64,000 nt of DNA from Hymenobacter aerilatus (GCF_022921095.1 NZ_CP095053.1:496001-560000); one strand, 5' to 3'; positions 1 to 9,148 are shown, counted from the first letter of the stretch. Numbers and translations: made by a program. The notes: a model not told the origin generated them from the sequence alone.

Positions 1-258
1 ATCCAGGGCCAGCTCAAAGTTTTCGTATTCTTTGTCCGTCACCAAGTCGCCACGGCCTTCCGCTTTTGGGTCTAGTTGCAGAGTGCCGTTCACTGCTTTC
101 CAAGCGGGCGTGGTCGTGGGCTTCAGGTACAGGTGCCAGCCGTTGGTGGTTTTGCCGTCAAACAAAACCTGGGGCTTTTTCCCTGCCGGCTGCTTGTGAG
201 CCGACGCGAGCGGACTACAAGCTATCAGGGTTGCAATACTGACAACGAGAAATTTCAT
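1..258 (-). CDS. DUF1080 (3-keto-disaccharide hydrolase-like) lipoprotein, partial
   Basis: Only the first 86 codons lie in the window and the gene continues past the left edge. The N-terminus is a signal peptide ending in LIAC (Cys14), so a lipoprotein is likely. The mature part begins with VLFDGKTTNGWHLY, the usual opening of DUF1080 proteins, which have a concanavalin-like fold. Family members act on keto-sugars or other glycosides in the periplasm. The start is the ATG at 256-258, directly ahead of the signal peptide. The exact substrate cannot be read from this fragment. Confidence 0.8.
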   Translation of the reverse strand, partial: MKFLVVSIATLIACSPLASAHKQPAGKKPQVLFDGKTTNGWHLYLKPTTTPAWKAVNGTLQLDPKAEGRGDLVTDKEYENFELALD

Positions 259-614
259 AGGGTGTGGGTTATGAACAGGGTAGGCAAGAAGGCAGGGACT
301 GGTAGTAGGAGCAGGCAAACGAGCAAAAGGAAGCAAATAGTTAGCAGCAACACACCGCCGCTAGCTGCCAATTGACTCAACATACAGAGCATTAGTTGCT
401 TTTCCTAGCACTGGTAGATAGGCTATTTAACTGGCATAAAAGCGTACTCAATTTACCATGTATTAATGCTAAAACGATTTTGCAACGTAAGATAAGATAA
501 ATGCCTGAACAATGAGATGAAACAGCGAATCATGTTGTACCGTAGGCTTAACTATACCGAAATGCCAATAGCTCCGTGGCTGTACCGGTCGCGTAGCCTT
601 TAACACTTGTAGTT
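259..614. other. Intergenic region, nothing recognised
   Basis: This AT-richer gap of about 355 bases separates the DUF1080 gene from a small plus-strand gene. No convincing RNA fold, long repeat or gene is visible. It presumably holds the two divergent promoters, but no clean TAnnTTTG box stands out. Confidence 0.4.
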
Positions 615-767
615 ATGGCTCAGACAGAAAAAGGACTCAAATTCATCCGGGTACCTGCCTACACGCGCAGCTACCACGGCAAGACCATCACAGTGCCCGC
701 CCACGTGCGTAGCACCCCTACTCACTGCCCTACCACCGAAAAAGTAAGGGTAGGAGAGAAGCAGTAG
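615..767 (+). CDS. Small basic protein of 50 residues, unknown function
   Basis: An ATG at 615 opens a 50-residue frame ending in TAG at 765-767. The product begins MAQTEKGLKFIRVPAYTRS and continues with HGKTITVPAHVRSTP. It is short, basic, rich in Tyr, Thr, His and Arg, and lacks a signal peptide or membrane segment. A VxxYTRSxxGKxxxVPxHxRS pattern resembles short uncharacterised proteins I associate with other Bacteroidota, but I cannot name a family. A palindrome and the dnaK terminator follow immediately, so it is probably monocistronic. Confidence 0.5.
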   Translation: MAQTEKGLKFIRVPAYTRSYHGKTITVPAHVRSTPTHCPTTEKVRVGEKQ

Positions 768-775
768 AAACGGTG

Positions 776-803
776 TGTCATCCTGCGCAAGCTCAGGATG
801 ACA
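776..803. repeat. Short member of the TGTCATCCTG palindrome family
   Basis: TGTCATCCTG (776-785) is mirrored by CAGGATGACA (794-803) with an 8-base centre. The arms are the outer ends of the longer palindromes near 33.5 and 50.9 kb, so this looks like an internally deleted copy. It may also act as a terminator for the small gene upstream. Confidence 0.8.
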
Positions 804-817
804 GAGAAAAAATAACG

Positions 818-855
818 CAAAAAGGCCCGGAAGAATTTCTTCCGGGCCTTTCTTA
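818..855 (-). terminator. dnaK intrinsic terminator
   Basis: A GC-rich stem (821-833 with 839-851) lies about 20 bases past the dnaK stop. On the minus strand it is followed by a run of six T. The plus-strand side ends in TTTCTT, so it could work weakly in both directions. Confidence 0.85.
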
Positions 856-873
856 TTTAAAGCGTGTCAGCAA

Positions 874-2811
874 TTACTTGCTGCCGTCCACTTCTTCATA
901 ATCTACATCGGTCACGTTGTCGGCACCTTGGGGCTGGCCTTGCTGGCCGTTGCCGCCGGGCTGACCACCGAAACCTTCTGCACCGGGTTGGCCTTGTGGG
1001 CCGCCCTGGGCGTACATTTCCTGCGAAGCAGCCTGCCAAGCAGCGTTGATGGCTTCCATCGCCGTGTCAATCTGCGCGAGGTCTTTGCTCTCGTGGGCCT
1101 TCTTGAGGTCGGCGAGGGCATTTTCAACGGCCGTTTTGTTGCCGCCGCTCAGCTTGTCGCCGTACTCTTTCAGTTGCTTTTCCGTCTGGAAAATCATCGA
1201 GTCAGCCTCGTTCACTTTCTTGATGCGGTCAGCTTCGGCGCGGTCGTTTGCTTCATTGGCTTTCGCCTCGTTGCGCATCCGCTCGATGTCAGCATCCGAC
1301 AGACCCGACGAAGCTTCGATGCGAATCTTCTGCTCCTTGCCGGTGCCTTTGTCTTTTGCCGATACGTTCAGGATACCGTTAGCGTCGATGTCGAAGGTTA
1401 CTTCGATCTGTGGTACGCCGCGGGGTGCTGGCGGAATGTCCGACAGGTGGAACTTACCAATGGTGCGGTTCTGCGAAGCCATCGGACGCTCGCCTTGCAA
1501 TACGTGGATTTCCACCGAAGGCTGGTTGTCCGAAGCCGTAGAGAACGTCTCCGATTTCTTAGTAGGAATCGTAGTGTTCGACTCGATGAGCTTGGTCATC
1601 ACGCCGCCCATCGTTTCGATACCCAGCGAAAGCGGGGTTACGTCGAGCAGCAGCACGTCTTTCACGTCGCCGGTCAGTACACCACCTTGGATGGCAGCGC
1701 CAATAGCTACTACCTCGTCGGGGTTTACGCCTTTGTTCGGCTTCTTGCCGAAGAACTTCTCTACCTCTTCCTGAATGCGCGGAATGCGGGTAGAACCACC
1801 CACGAGGATAACCTCGTCGATGTCCGAAGCCGACAGGCCAGCATCTTGCAGCGCCTTTTTGCAAGGCTCCATCGAACGACGCACGAGGTCGTCGGAGAGC
1901 TGCTCGAACTTAGCGCGGCTCAGCTTCACTACCAAGTGCTTAGGACCGGTAGCCGTAGCCGTAATGTAGGGTAGGTTGATTTCCGTCTCGTTCGACGACG
2001 ACAGCTCAATCTTGGCTTTCTCAGCGGCTTCTTTCAAGCGCTGTAGGGCCAAGGGGTCATTGCGCAGGTCTAGGTTGTCGTTCTCTGCTTTGAACTGATC
2101 GGCTAGGAAGTTGATGATTACCTGGTCGAAGTCGTCACCACCGAGGTGGGTGTCACCGTTGGTGCTCAGTACTTCGAATACACCGTCGCCCAGCTCCAAA
2201 ATCGAGATGTCGAAGGTACCACCACCCAGGTCGTACACAGCAATCTTCTCGTCTTTATGCTGCTTGTCGAGGCCATAGGCCAGAGCAGCGGCAGTAGGCT
2301 CGTTGATAATACGCTTCACGTCGAGGCCGGCAATAGCACCAGCTTCTTTGGTAGCCTGGCGCTGGGCATCGTTGAAGTACGCTGGAACCGTGATAACGGC
2401 CTCGGTTACGGTGGTACCGAGGTAGTCTTCAGCGGTTTGCTTCATTTTTTGCAGTACCATGGCCGAGATTTCCTGCGGCGTGTACTGCCGGTCGCCGATT
2501 TTCACGCCTACCGTGTTGTTCGAACCACCCTGTACATCGTAGGCTACGTGGTCGGTTTCACCGCGTACTTCGGAGAAGCTACGGCCCATGAAACGCTTGA
2601 TCGACGCGATGGTGTTGGTGGGGTTGGTAATGGCTTGGCGCTTGGCGGGGTCACCTACTTTGCGCTCACCTTTACCGTTATCGAGGAACGCCACAATCGA
2701 CGGCGTCGTGCGGCGGCCTTCGCTGTTCGGAATTACGACCGGCTCGTTGCCTTCCATTACGGCGACGCAGGAGTTGGTCGTACCGAGGTCAATACCGATT
2801 ATCTTTCCCAT
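874..2811 (-). CDS. dnaK: Molecular chaperone DnaK (Hsp70)
   Basis: The 645-residue length is typical for DnaK. The ATPase domain opens with [17 protein letters not shown] (phosphate-1 loop) and contains [18 protein letters not shown] (phosphate 2) and [14 protein letters not shown] (adenosine motif). The substrate-binding domain begins near residue 390 and the C-terminal lid ends in a Gly/Gln-rich tail with EEVD near the end. DnaK binds exposed hydrophobic segments in the cytoplasm in an ATP cycle with DnaJ and GrpE, neither of which is encoded here. It appears monocistronic, with its own terminator at 818-855 and a palindrome about 100 bases upstream. Several long frames on the opposite strand are shadows of its high GC content. 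Confidence 0.99.
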   Translation of the reverse strand: MGKIIGIDLGTTNSCVAVMEGNEPVVIPNSEGRRTTPSIVAFLDNGKGERKVGDPAKRQAITNPTNTIASIKRFMGRSFSEVRGETDHVAYDVQGGSNNTVGVKIGDRQYTPQEISAMVLQKMKQTAEDYLGTTVTEAVITVPAYFNDAQRQATKEAGAIAGLDVKRIINEPTAAALAYGLDKQHKDEKIAVYDLGGGTFDISILELGDGVFEVLSTNGDTHLGGDDFDQVIINFLADQFKAENDNLDLRNDPLALQRLKEAAEKAKIELSSSNETEINLPYITATATGPKHLVVKLSRAKFEQLSDDLVRRSMEPCKKALQDAGLSASDIDEVILVGGSTRIPRIQEEVEKFFGKKPNKGVNPDEVVAIGAAIQGGVLTGDVKDVLLLDVTPLSLGIETMGGVMTKLIESNTTIPTKKSETFSTASDNQPSVEIHVLQGERPMASQNRTIGKFHLSDIPPAPRGVPQIEVTFDIDANGILNVSAKDKGTGKEQKIRIEASSGLSDADIERMRNEAKANEANDRAEADRIKKVNEADSMIFQTEKQLKEYGDKLSGGNKTAVENALADLKKAHESKDLAQIDTAMEAINAAWQAASQEMYAQGGPQGQPGAEGFGGQPGGNGQQGQPQGADNVTDVDYEEVDGSK

Positions 2812-2907
2812 GTTGGAGGGTTATAGTTTGTAGTTGAAGTGTCTTGGAATAGTGTGCAACTCAGGCACGCAAGGGTAGATACAAGCAATGTACCAGCCCT
2901 TTTTTTG

Positions 2908-2920
2908 TGACAGATTGTCA
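2908..2920. promoter_or_regulatory. Palindrome TGACAgatTGTCA upstream of dnaK
   Basis: This perfect 5+5 dyad sits in the only intergenic space before dnaK, 97-109 bases from its start codon, flanked by T-rich DNA. It could be an operator for a heat-shock or stress regulator, or part of the terminator of the dnaK-distal region. No known CIRCE or HrcA sequence matches. Confidence 0.3.
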
Positions 2921-2924
2921 TTTT

Positions 2925-3983
2925 TCAATATTCCGCGCCGCCGATATCCGACGGACTGACCTTTACGAAAATCCTAGGGTAGGGATTACGTGACAGGTAG
3001 GCAGCAACTGGTTGGGGTAGGCCTGTAGCCGGATGTTTTCCCCCAGCTGACAGCTGAGTAAGAAACCCCGCAATGGTCTGCTGCCACAGCGCAGGCTGTT
3101 TGCGCCAGTAGGGCTCGTGGCCGGCCAAGGCAAAGTCCTGCCGCTGCTTGGGACCGCGCAGACCACTAAACACGGCGTCGGTTTCGGCGCGGGTTACGCG
3201 GGCATCCTGCTCGCCCCATAGCAGCAGGGTAGGGGTCGTGATGCGCGGGGCATACTCGGTGGCCTTCAGCCCATAGGCCCAGAAGCCATTCTGCACGCCG
3301 CCCCAAAACACGAGTAGGTAGGCCATCGGAAAGCTCGGCACGTGCATGGAGGCGAAGCGGTTTTGGGCGGTTTGCAGCATGCTGCCGTACGGGCATCCCA
3401 GGATATTGGCTGCCGGGCGCACGCCCAATTCACTTTCGGACCGCAGAATGGCTACAGCGCCCATGCTAGGACCATAGAGCACTAGCGGGCCAGTGTCGGG
3501 TTGCCGTTGCAACCACCGCACCACGGCCGCTACGTCGTCGGCCTCGCGGTAACCGACGGTGGTTTGATAACCCTCGGAACCGCCGTTGCCGGCAAAATCG
3601 ACCAGCAGCACCGCGTAACCTAACTGCCGGAAGTACGCAGCCTCCGTCACCAGCTTCGACTTATTGCTGGTGTAGCCATGAAACAGCGCTACAGTACCGC
3701 GCCGCCCGACCACTGGGCCGTACCACGCGGCCAACCGGCCATTGGGGCTCTTAATGAAAACCGACTGGTAGGGAAAGGTTGGGACGCCCTCGTTCACGGG
3801 TTTGGGGTTGCGCACGCCCGTGAGCAATAACATCAGCTTCTGCGCCGCCGAAACGCGCTCTGGGCTCTGGGTGCGGGGGCCACCAGCCTCCACAAAATGC
3901 GTAAAGCGCCACGCGTGAAAAAACGCTACTACGTTTACCACCAGCAGCGCCGCTACCAGCGCCCACAGCCACCATCGGCGCAT
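2925..3983 (-). CDS. Membrane-anchored alpha/beta hydrolase
   Basis: The product has 352 residues. An N-terminal membrane segment follows MRRWWLWALVAALLVVNVVA, placing the catalytic domain outside the cytoplasmic membrane. The fold shows LFHGYTSNKS (oxyanion region), the nucleophile elbow GPSMGA (GxSxG), LLLWGEQDARV (acidic residue) and ALAGHEPY (catalytic His). It resembles S33/BAAT-type hydrolases, so an esterase or peptidase on small substrates is likely, but the substrate is unknown. The start ATG overlaps the rluE stop as TAATG, indicating translational coupling. A longer in-frame reading upstream would lie inside rluE and was rejected. Confidence 0.85.
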   Translation of the reverse strand: MRRWWLWALVAALLVVNVVAFFHAWRFTHFVEAGGPRTQSPERVSAAQKLMLLLTGVRNPKPVNEGVPTFPYQSVFIKSPNGRLAAWYGPVVGRRGTVALFHGYTSNKSKLVTEAAYFRQLGYAVLLVDFAGNGGSEGYQTTVGYREADDVAAVVRWLQRQPDTGPLVLYGPSMGAVAILRSESELGVRPAANILGCPYGSMLQTAQNRFASMHVPSFPMAYLLVFWGGVQNGFWAYGLKATEYAPRITTPTLLLWGEQDARVTRAETDAVFSGLRGPKQRQDFALAGHEPYWRKQPALWQQTIAGFLTQLSAGGKHPATGLPQPVAAYLSRNPYPRIFVKVSPSDIGGAEY

Positions 3984-4807
3984 TATTTTCGGCCGGCGTT
4001 GCGGCCACCGCTGGCCGGGCGGCTGGTGCCGGGCTTCCGGCTGGCGCCGCGGCTGCCCTTGTCGGAGGGTTTGGGTTTGTCGTTGGATCGAGCATCCTGT
4101 TTGCCGCCGAAACCGCCGCGCTTGTAGCCGCCAGCTGTGTTCTTGGGTTTGGTGCCGGGGCGCACGCCACCGGGCCAAAACTCACCTTTTTTGCGGCTGT
4201 CGGTGGCGCGGGAGGTGCCAGCCTCGGCGGTTTGGGCGGCCGTCAGGTCTTTCAGGGTTTGTACTTCGGTGGTGGTCAGCTCGCGCCACTGGCCGGGTGC
4301 GAGGTCCAACAGATCGAGGCCGGCGAGCCGGGCGCGCACCAGGCGGAGGGTAGGGAACCCCACGGCGGCCGTCATTTTGCGCACCTGTCGGTTCATGCCC
4401 TGCGAAATCGTGATTTGCACCCAGCTAGTCGGAATATTGGCCCGAAACCGCACCGGCTTACTCCGCTCCCAGAGAGTGGGGGGCTCGGGTAGCAATGCTG
4501 CTTCAGCAGGGGTAGTGAAGCCTGATTTGATATCCACGCCGCGGCGGAGCTGCTCCAGGGCTTCTTCCGTCGGCTCGCCCTCTACCTGCACCCAATACGT
4601 TTTCGGGATTTTGAAGCGCGGCTCCGACAAGCGGTGTTGCAGCTGCTTGTCGTCGGTGAGCAGCACCAGTCCTTCCGAGTCGTAATCCAGCCGCCCTACG
4701 GGGTAGATGTTGGGCACCGCTACGAAATCTTTGAGCGTGGCCCGCCCGCTTTCGTCGGTAAATTGGGTGAGGACTTCGTAGGGCTTGTTGAGCAGCAGGT
4801 AGCGCAT
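3983..4807 (-). CDS. rluE: 23S rRNA pseudouridine synthase, RluE type
   Basis: The catalytic domain (residues 1-185) carries LLNKPYEVLTQFTDESGR at the start and GRLDYDSEGLVLLT with the catalytic Asp, followed by GMNRQVRKMTAAVGFPTLRLVR. There is no N-terminal S4 domain. This is the pattern of E. coli RluE, which converts a uridine in the 23S rRNA peptidyl-transferase region to pseudouridine. An extra tail of about 85 residues (190-274) is very basic and rich in Gly, Arg and Lys, as often seen in Bacteroidota RNA-modifying enzymes, and may bind RNA. The gene is first of a two-gene unit with the hydrolase. RluE as opposed to RluB or RluF rests on the missing S4 domain and the motif match. Confidence 0.9.
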   Translation of the reverse strand: MRYLLLNKPYEVLTQFTDESGRATLKDFVAVPNIYPVGRLDYDSEGLVLLTDDKQLQHRLSEPRFKIPKTYWVQVEGEPTEEALEQLRRGVDIKSGFTTPAEAALLPEPPTLWERSKPVRFRANIPTSWVQITISQGMNRQVRKMTAAVGFPTLRLVRARLAGLDLLDLAPGQWRELTTTEVQTLKDLTAAQTAEAGTSRATDSRKKGEFWPGGVRPGTKPKNTAGGYKRGGFGGKQDARSNDKPKPSDKGSRGASRKPGTSRPASGGRNAGRK

Positions 4808-4864
4808 AGGAGCAGGATGAAATACCCTGCAAAGGACGACAAATTTCGGGGCCCGTGACCTGAC

Positions 4865-5299
4865 TTAGCGCCCCAGTTTGCGCAGGCGTGCCTGCACCAG
4901 GCCCGTGGGCACCACTTCGTGCAGGGTGCCCGAGCGGTACATCACGTACGTGGCGCTGTCCTGACGGGCAAGGCCGTGCCCGCCCGACGTGTTATACGTG
5001 TGTGCTATCAGTGTGCCGATGCGTACCGTGTCGGCAGGGCGGCGCGGAGGTAGGGTCAAGGCCAGCACAGTGTCAGGGGAAAGCATAGTGGCATTCAGCA
5101 CCGCCATGCGTGCCTGGTAGGTAAGCGAGTCGTAGCGCGTGTAAGGACGTGAGCGGAACTCGCCTGGCTTGTAGTCTTCGCTGTGCGTGAAGTGGGTGCG
5201 CACAGCTTCTTGCACCTGGGCTTGCGCTTGCTCCTCTGCGGTTTGTTGGCAAGCGGGCAGGCAAAAAATCAGAAGCAGAGCGGGAACAAAGGCTTTCAT
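4865..5299 (-). CDS. Small lipoprotein, unknown function
   Basis: The 144-residue product starts MKAFVPALLLIFCLPACQQ, a signal peptide with lipobox LPAC. The mature part begins with a Gln/Ala-rich helix and has no family I recognise. An upstream in-frame start would add 14 residues ahead of a normal signal peptide, so the internal ATG was chosen. TACCTTTA lies one base before that ATG and resembles a -7 box, so the mRNA could be leaderless. It probably sits in the outer or inner membrane facing the periplasm. Confidence 0.75.
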   Translation of the reverse strand: MKAFVPALLLIFCLPACQQTAEEQAQAQVQEAVRTHFTHSEDYKPGEFRSRPYTRYDSLTYQARMAVLNATMLSPDTVLALTLPPRRPADTVRIGTLIAHTYNTSGGHGLARQDSATYVMYRSGTLHEVVPTGLVQARLRKLGR

Positions 5300-5377
5300 A
5301 TAAAGGTAGGGTAGGGCCAAAGCAAAACGGCGTGCTGGCAAAGCAGCAATTCCTTAGTGTTGCAAAAATAAAACGCC

Positions 5378-7456
5378 TCAGATGCTGCCCGAATATTTCC
5401 GAATCACCCACTCGGCCGTTACGAGCGTCAGCAACAGGAAAAACAACCATTTCTGGTCTATCAACTCCTTGAGGTCTTCTTGCGAGTAGATGACGGGCTT
5501 GTAGTTGGCCTTCTCGATATCCTGCGCAAGCTGGGCAAACTGACTGGGATAGTACAAGCGCTGCCCACTCTGGCGGCTAAGCTGGTAGAGCAGGTTGTGG
5601 TCGGCGCGCGATTGGAGGGCTTCCAACTGCTGCTCCTGCACCAGCAGCTCGCCGCTGGCCTGCTGGGGCTGGCCGCCCAGGGTGGCGCGGGCCTGGTAGC
5701 GGTAGAGCCCGCCGGGCAAGGGGCCAAGGTGAAGCGGCGCACCGTCCTCGCTGTTGCTGAAGGTGAACGTGCGCGGCTGATTCTGCTCGTTGGTGAGCGT
5801 GAGGGTAATCTTCTGATTGTAAATGCGCTCGAAAATAGCATTGTAGGTTTCTACCCCAAACGTCACATCGTCGCGGGTCGTGAAGTCGTCCTGGGTAGGG
5901 TACACGTCGAGGCGCTTCTTGTTGGCGTTTTGGGTGAGCAGCTGGAGCGTGCGCACCACTAGGCGGTCGTAGGCCTCGGGGCGGTCATCGTGCTCCACGG
6001 CTTCTTGCAAGCGCCATTGCCAACTGCCGTCTGTGAGTAAGGTAGCCGCTTTGGTTTGCGTCCCGCCGCCGAACACCAGTAGCGGCTTGGTGGTGCGCAG
6101 GCGCCCTACCTGTTGCAATAAGGCAGCCTCGCTACCCCCGCCCAACTGCACCTCCCCAAAGGGTACCGGCGCGGGGGGGTAGGCAGCAAAGCGCTGCAAG
6201 TCGTCCTGCGAAAATGTGAAGCGGGCAAAAGCCGGGTTGGTCGCAGGCGTCACGTCGTCGGTCTGCTGGCCGCGGGGCTGCACCGTAAGGCCCGCGCCGG
6301 CCTGGTTGAACGCCGCAAAATCGGACTGAGCGCCCAGAATATATAAAGCCGGCAGGCGCTGCTGGCGCACCAGGTTCAGCACTTCCTGCCCTACCCCTAA
6401 GCGACTGGGCAGTTGGTGCAAGATGGCCACGTCGTAGTCCTGCGCCTTCAGGGGCGTGATGCCGGGCAGGTAGGCCACCAGCTCGTAGTTGTCGTTGCTG
6501 CTGATGGCGGCGCGCAGGGCTTTCAGGTCGGGGTGGGGGGCGGCGGCGGCTAGCAGCACGCGCAGCTTGCCGCGCACTACATCCACATAGGCAAACTTGC
6601 TGTTGTTGAGCAAGGTAAATTCGCCGGCCTGCTTCTGCACCACTACCTCATAGCGACGTTTGCCGGGCGCGGGGGCGGTCAGCAGAAAGGTGGTTTTCAC
6701 GCGGCGCTGCCCTGCGGGTAGTTTCACGGTATTAGTCGCCAGCACGCGGCCGCCTTCGCGCAGTTGCACGGTAGCCGTGCCGCCCGCAAAGCCATCATAG
6801 GCCACTTCGGCCTCAATCGGAAACTTGTTGCCGCTGAAGGCCACGCGGTTGTAGTTGAGCGCGGGTAGGCTCAAATCCTTTTTGGGCACGGTGTCGCCCA
6901 CGGCCACGCTGTAAATCGGGAACTTATACGTGGTGTATTCCGGGGCCCTACCCTGGTTCACGATGCCATCGGAGAGCAGCACCACGCCGGCCAGATTGCG
7001 ACCCTCATAGCCGTCCTGCACGCCCGTGAGCAGCGCATCAAGGTCGGTGGCCGGGGCCGAGAAGCGCACTGAATCGGGCGTGGCAGGCGGCCGCGGGGCG
7101 GGGGGTAGGGTTCGGGTTTCTACGTTGAAGCCGCGGCCGCGCAAGGTGGTGGCCAGCTGCGTGAGGCCGGTGCGCGCCTGCTGCAACACCGGCGCCGGCG
7201 TAAACAGCCCCACCGACTGTGAGTTATCCATAGCCAGCACCAGGGTAGGCGCCTCGGTGGTATTGGTAGTAGAGCGCACAAACGGCCCCAGCAGCAGAAA
7301 GCACAGAAAGCTCACCACCACAAAGCGCAGCCCGGCCAGCAGATAGTTAATGGGCTTGCTCCACGGCGCCCGCGCCGAGTAAAGCAAGGCCGCATAGCCG
7401 GCGCCCACGGCCAGGCACAGCAAGATAAACCAGGGAGAATAAGCGGTAGTCAGCAA
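5378..7456 (-). CDS. Large VWA-domain membrane protein
   Basis: The 692-residue product has two N-terminal membrane segments (about residues 8-25 and 38-60), a von Willebrand A-like domain opening with VLAMDNSQSVG (MIDAS DxSxS), a long beta-rich periplasmic part and a C-terminal membrane segment in WLFFLLLTLVTAEWVIRK. The architecture resembles the BatA/BatB-like VWA proteins common in Bacteroidota, but it is longer and stands alone without the moxR/bat genes. The best start is TTG at 7454-7456, since no ATG or GTG fits before the first membrane segment. Function is not known; scaffold or envelope-stress roles are guesses from related proteins. Confidence 0.8.
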   Translation of the reverse strand: MLTTAYSPWFILLCLAVGAGYAALLYSARAPWSKPINYLLAGLRFVVVSFLCFLLLGPFVRSTTNTTEAPTLVLAMDNSQSVGLFTPAPVLQQARTGLTQLATTLRGRGFNVETRTLPPAPRPPATPDSVRFSAPATDLDALLTGVQDGYEGRNLAGVVLLSDGIVNQGRAPEYTTYKFPIYSVAVGDTVPKKDLSLPALNYNRVAFSGNKFPIEAEVAYDGFAGGTATVQLREGGRVLATNTVKLPAGQRRVKTTFLLTAPAPGKRRYEVVVQKQAGEFTLLNNSKFAYVDVVRGKLRVLLAAAAPHPDLKALRAAISSNDNYELVAYLPGITPLKAQDYDVAILHQLPSRLGVGQEVLNLVRQQRLPALYILGAQSDFAAFNQAGAGLTVQPRGQQTDDVTPATNPAFARFTFSQDDLQRFAAYPPAPVPFGEVQLGGGSEAALLQQVGRLRTTKPLLVFGGGTQTKAATLLTDGSWQWRLQEAVEHDDRPEAYDRLVVRTLQLLTQNANKKRLDVYPTQDDFTTRDDVTFGVETYNAIFERIYNQKITLTLTNEQNQPRTFTFSNSEDGAPLHLGPLPGGLYRYQARATLGGQPQQASGELLVQEQQLEALQSRADHNLLYQLSRQSGQRLYYPSQFAQLAQDIEKANYKPVIYSQEDLKELIDQKWLFFLLLTLVTAEWVIRKYSGSI

Positions 7457-7624
7457 AAGGCGACAGTATCAGATGGAATGCTAAGAACCCGGGAGCAGCG
7501 GGGATAGTTGCGTGGGGTAGGAGGTAGAGCGAAGGTAGGAAGTTACGCGGGGAGAAGTTAAGCCGTTGAAAAATCAATAGCTTAGCCGTAGCAGTATTTA
7601 ATAGGCTATTATCATCTATCTTTT

Positions 7625-8185
7625 ATGCTTCACTACTTGCAAAATCTACTATGCTGTAATGCATTCCTATTGCTGTGGTTGTCAACTAGCCTCGAAGGTA
7701 TGCCAAAACGTAACCCAGTTGCTGTCACTTTCTCGGAACATCTACTCGGTAATTTTCGCAATGATACGTTGGTATTAAGTGCCAACTACTCAGAATGCGG
7801 TGAGTTTGGCGGCCACCGGGAAATGATTAAAATATATATGCGGGCCGAGGAGCAAAGGCAGGCACGCCAAGCAGATTGGAACTGGGCAGCGGTGCCGCTC
7901 ACAGCAGTGTGGTATTTGGATACCGCACGCTGCTCCCAGCCCAATAGCATGCTTTCTCTAGTAAAGCAGCAACAGATTACTGTTTCGCATGAGGAAGCTA
8001 TTGTGGAGTATATTCAAACGATGCTGACGCGCAACCTGGCAGATAACGGCATGACACTTACGAATGGTAGCAATCGATACTCTGTCAAGCGTACCAATAG
8101 GGAAAGCCTACATGTTGAGTATCGCGACGTGCGACGGGCATGGGATGGGTTTGAGCGTTTACGGGAAAGGATATTTGAGAAGTAA
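7625..8185 (+). CDS. Hypothetical protein with hydrophobic N-terminus
   Basis: The 186-residue product has a hydrophobic N-terminus (LLCCNAFLLLWLSTSLEG) that may be a signal peptide. The body contains CGEFGGHREMIKIY, a motif I have seen in uncharacterised Bacteroidota proteins but cannot name. Base composition is clearly more AT-rich than neighbouring genes. The sequence TATCTTTT abuts the ATG and resembles a -7 box, so a leaderless message is possible. Confidence 0.65.
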   Translation: MLHYLQNLLCCNAFLLLWLSTSLEGMPKRNPVAVTFSEHLLGNFRNDTLVLSANYSECGEFGGHREMIKIYMRAEEQRQARQADWNWAAVPLTAVWYLDTARCSQPNSMLSLVKQQQITVSHEEAIVEYIQTMLTRNLADNGMTLTNGSNRYSVKRTNRESLHVEYRDVRRAWDGFERLRERIFEK

Positions 8186-8214
8186 AAGGGTGAGTTTATA
8201 AGCAGTAGGCATTC

Positions 8215-8892
8215 TTACCGCTTTATCACCGTCACCAACTCTCTACTCTCCAGCATCCGCACAGGCGAAATAACTAGTTCATCCAGCGGCAATTGACTGC
8301 CGTAGCGTTCCTTCATCTTGGCCTGCACGGCGGGGTGGCTCAGGTCGAACTCGCGCAGGTGTTGTAGTTGGCCTATTTCGCGGCCAGTGGCCTGTTGGTA
8401 CATCTTCCACAGTAGCTCGGAGCAATAGATACGGTCGTCGGACCAGCCGAAGTAGAGGTCGTACGGCTTCCCACGGTACTGTTCGCCAGCAGCGCGGAGG
8501 CGGCGTAAGACGGCAGGCGTAAGCACCTGTTCGGCGTCACGCAAACGCTTCACCACAAAATGGTTGCCGGCACCGCGTGCAATCCAACTATTTAGGGGGG
8601 TGTCGCTCACGGGCTGCACAGCTTCATACACGCGCCACTCGCTTCCCTGGCGGTAGAGGATGCCGCAGTGGCTATAAGGTGAGTGCGTGGCCAACTGAAT
8701 AGCCCGGCTCTGAGCGGAGGTGGATGTCTGGAAAATCAGGTCGCCGTTGTGGAGTTGTGGGGCGGCCTCCATTGCCTGCAATCTTTCTAGGAAAAGAGCA
8801 CGGCGAGCGTAGGGGCGATAGGCACGCAAACCAACAAAAGCAGTCACTACGAAACCAAGCAGCAACAATAGTAACGGAGCGCGCTTGTGCAT
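8215..8892 (-). CDS. YiiX/DUF830-type permuted papain-fold protein
   Basis: The 225-residue product begins with a strong membrane or signal segment (MHKRAPLLLLLLGFVVTAFV). It then shows GDLIFQTS, SPYSHCGILY (conserved His, His-Cys region) and IYCSELLWKMY (conserved Cys), the markers of the permuted NlpC/P60-like YiiX/YaeF family (DUF830). These are predicted cysteine peptidases or amidases acting at the membrane or cell wall. The ATG at 8890-8892 was chosen over one 12 codons upstream because it begins the signal segment directly. Substrate unknown. Confidence 0.8.
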   Translation of the reverse strand: MHKRAPLLLLLLGFVVTAFVGLRAYRPYARRALFLERLQAMEAAPQLHNGDLIFQTSTSAQSRAIQLATHSPYSHCGILYRQGSEWRVYEAVQPVSDTPLNSWIARGAGNHFVVKRLRDAEQVLTPAVLRRLRAAGEQYRGKPYDLYFGWSDDRIYCSELLWKMYQQATGREIGQLQHLREFDLSHPAVQAKMKERYGSQLPLDELVISPVRMLESRELVTVIKR

Positions 8893-8920
8893 GGATAGAG
8901 GATATAAAAAGCGATACAAT

Positions 8921-9148
8921 CTACCCAATTAGCTTAAACCCTACCCCTCGGATATTCAAAATATCCAGCGTCTCATCCTGCCGCAGGTGCTTGCGCAAGC
9001 GCGACACGTACACGTCCATGGTGCGGGCGGTGAAGAAGTTGTCGTCGCCCCAGAGGCGGCGGAGGCAGGTGCGGCGGTCCACCACGCCGTTGCGGTGCTG
9101 CACCAATAGCAGGAGAATCAAGATGAATCGATTGCTGTGATTCAGCGA
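8921..9148 (-). pseudogene. Relic of an OmpR-type response regulator (C-terminal domain only)
   Basis: From a stop at 9149-9151 to TAG at the left end, this frame encodes about 75 residues matching only a winged-helix Trans_reg_C domain: VVDRRTCLRRLWGDDNFF, TARTMDVYVSRLRKHL and the ending ILNIRGVGFKLIG. There is no receiver domain, no plausible start and no partner histidine kinase. It is read as the surviving end of a deleted regulator gene. The next 60 bases upstream hold no recognisable remainder. Confidence 0.75.

Noticed and set aside
76..375. Plus-strand 99-residue frame over the DUF1080 gene start
   Set aside because: It overlaps the signal-peptide end of the DUF1080 gene antisense and shows no family motif.
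928..1974. Long plus-strand frame opposite dnaK
   Set aside because: Its product is repetitive and basic, it mirrors dnaK codons, and dnaK is certain on the other strand. A high-GC shadow.
2925..4178. Upstream extension of the alpha/beta hydrolase by 65 residues
   Set aside because: The extension lies inside rluE in another frame and is Arg/Gln-rich without family similarity. The TAATG start at 3983 is better.
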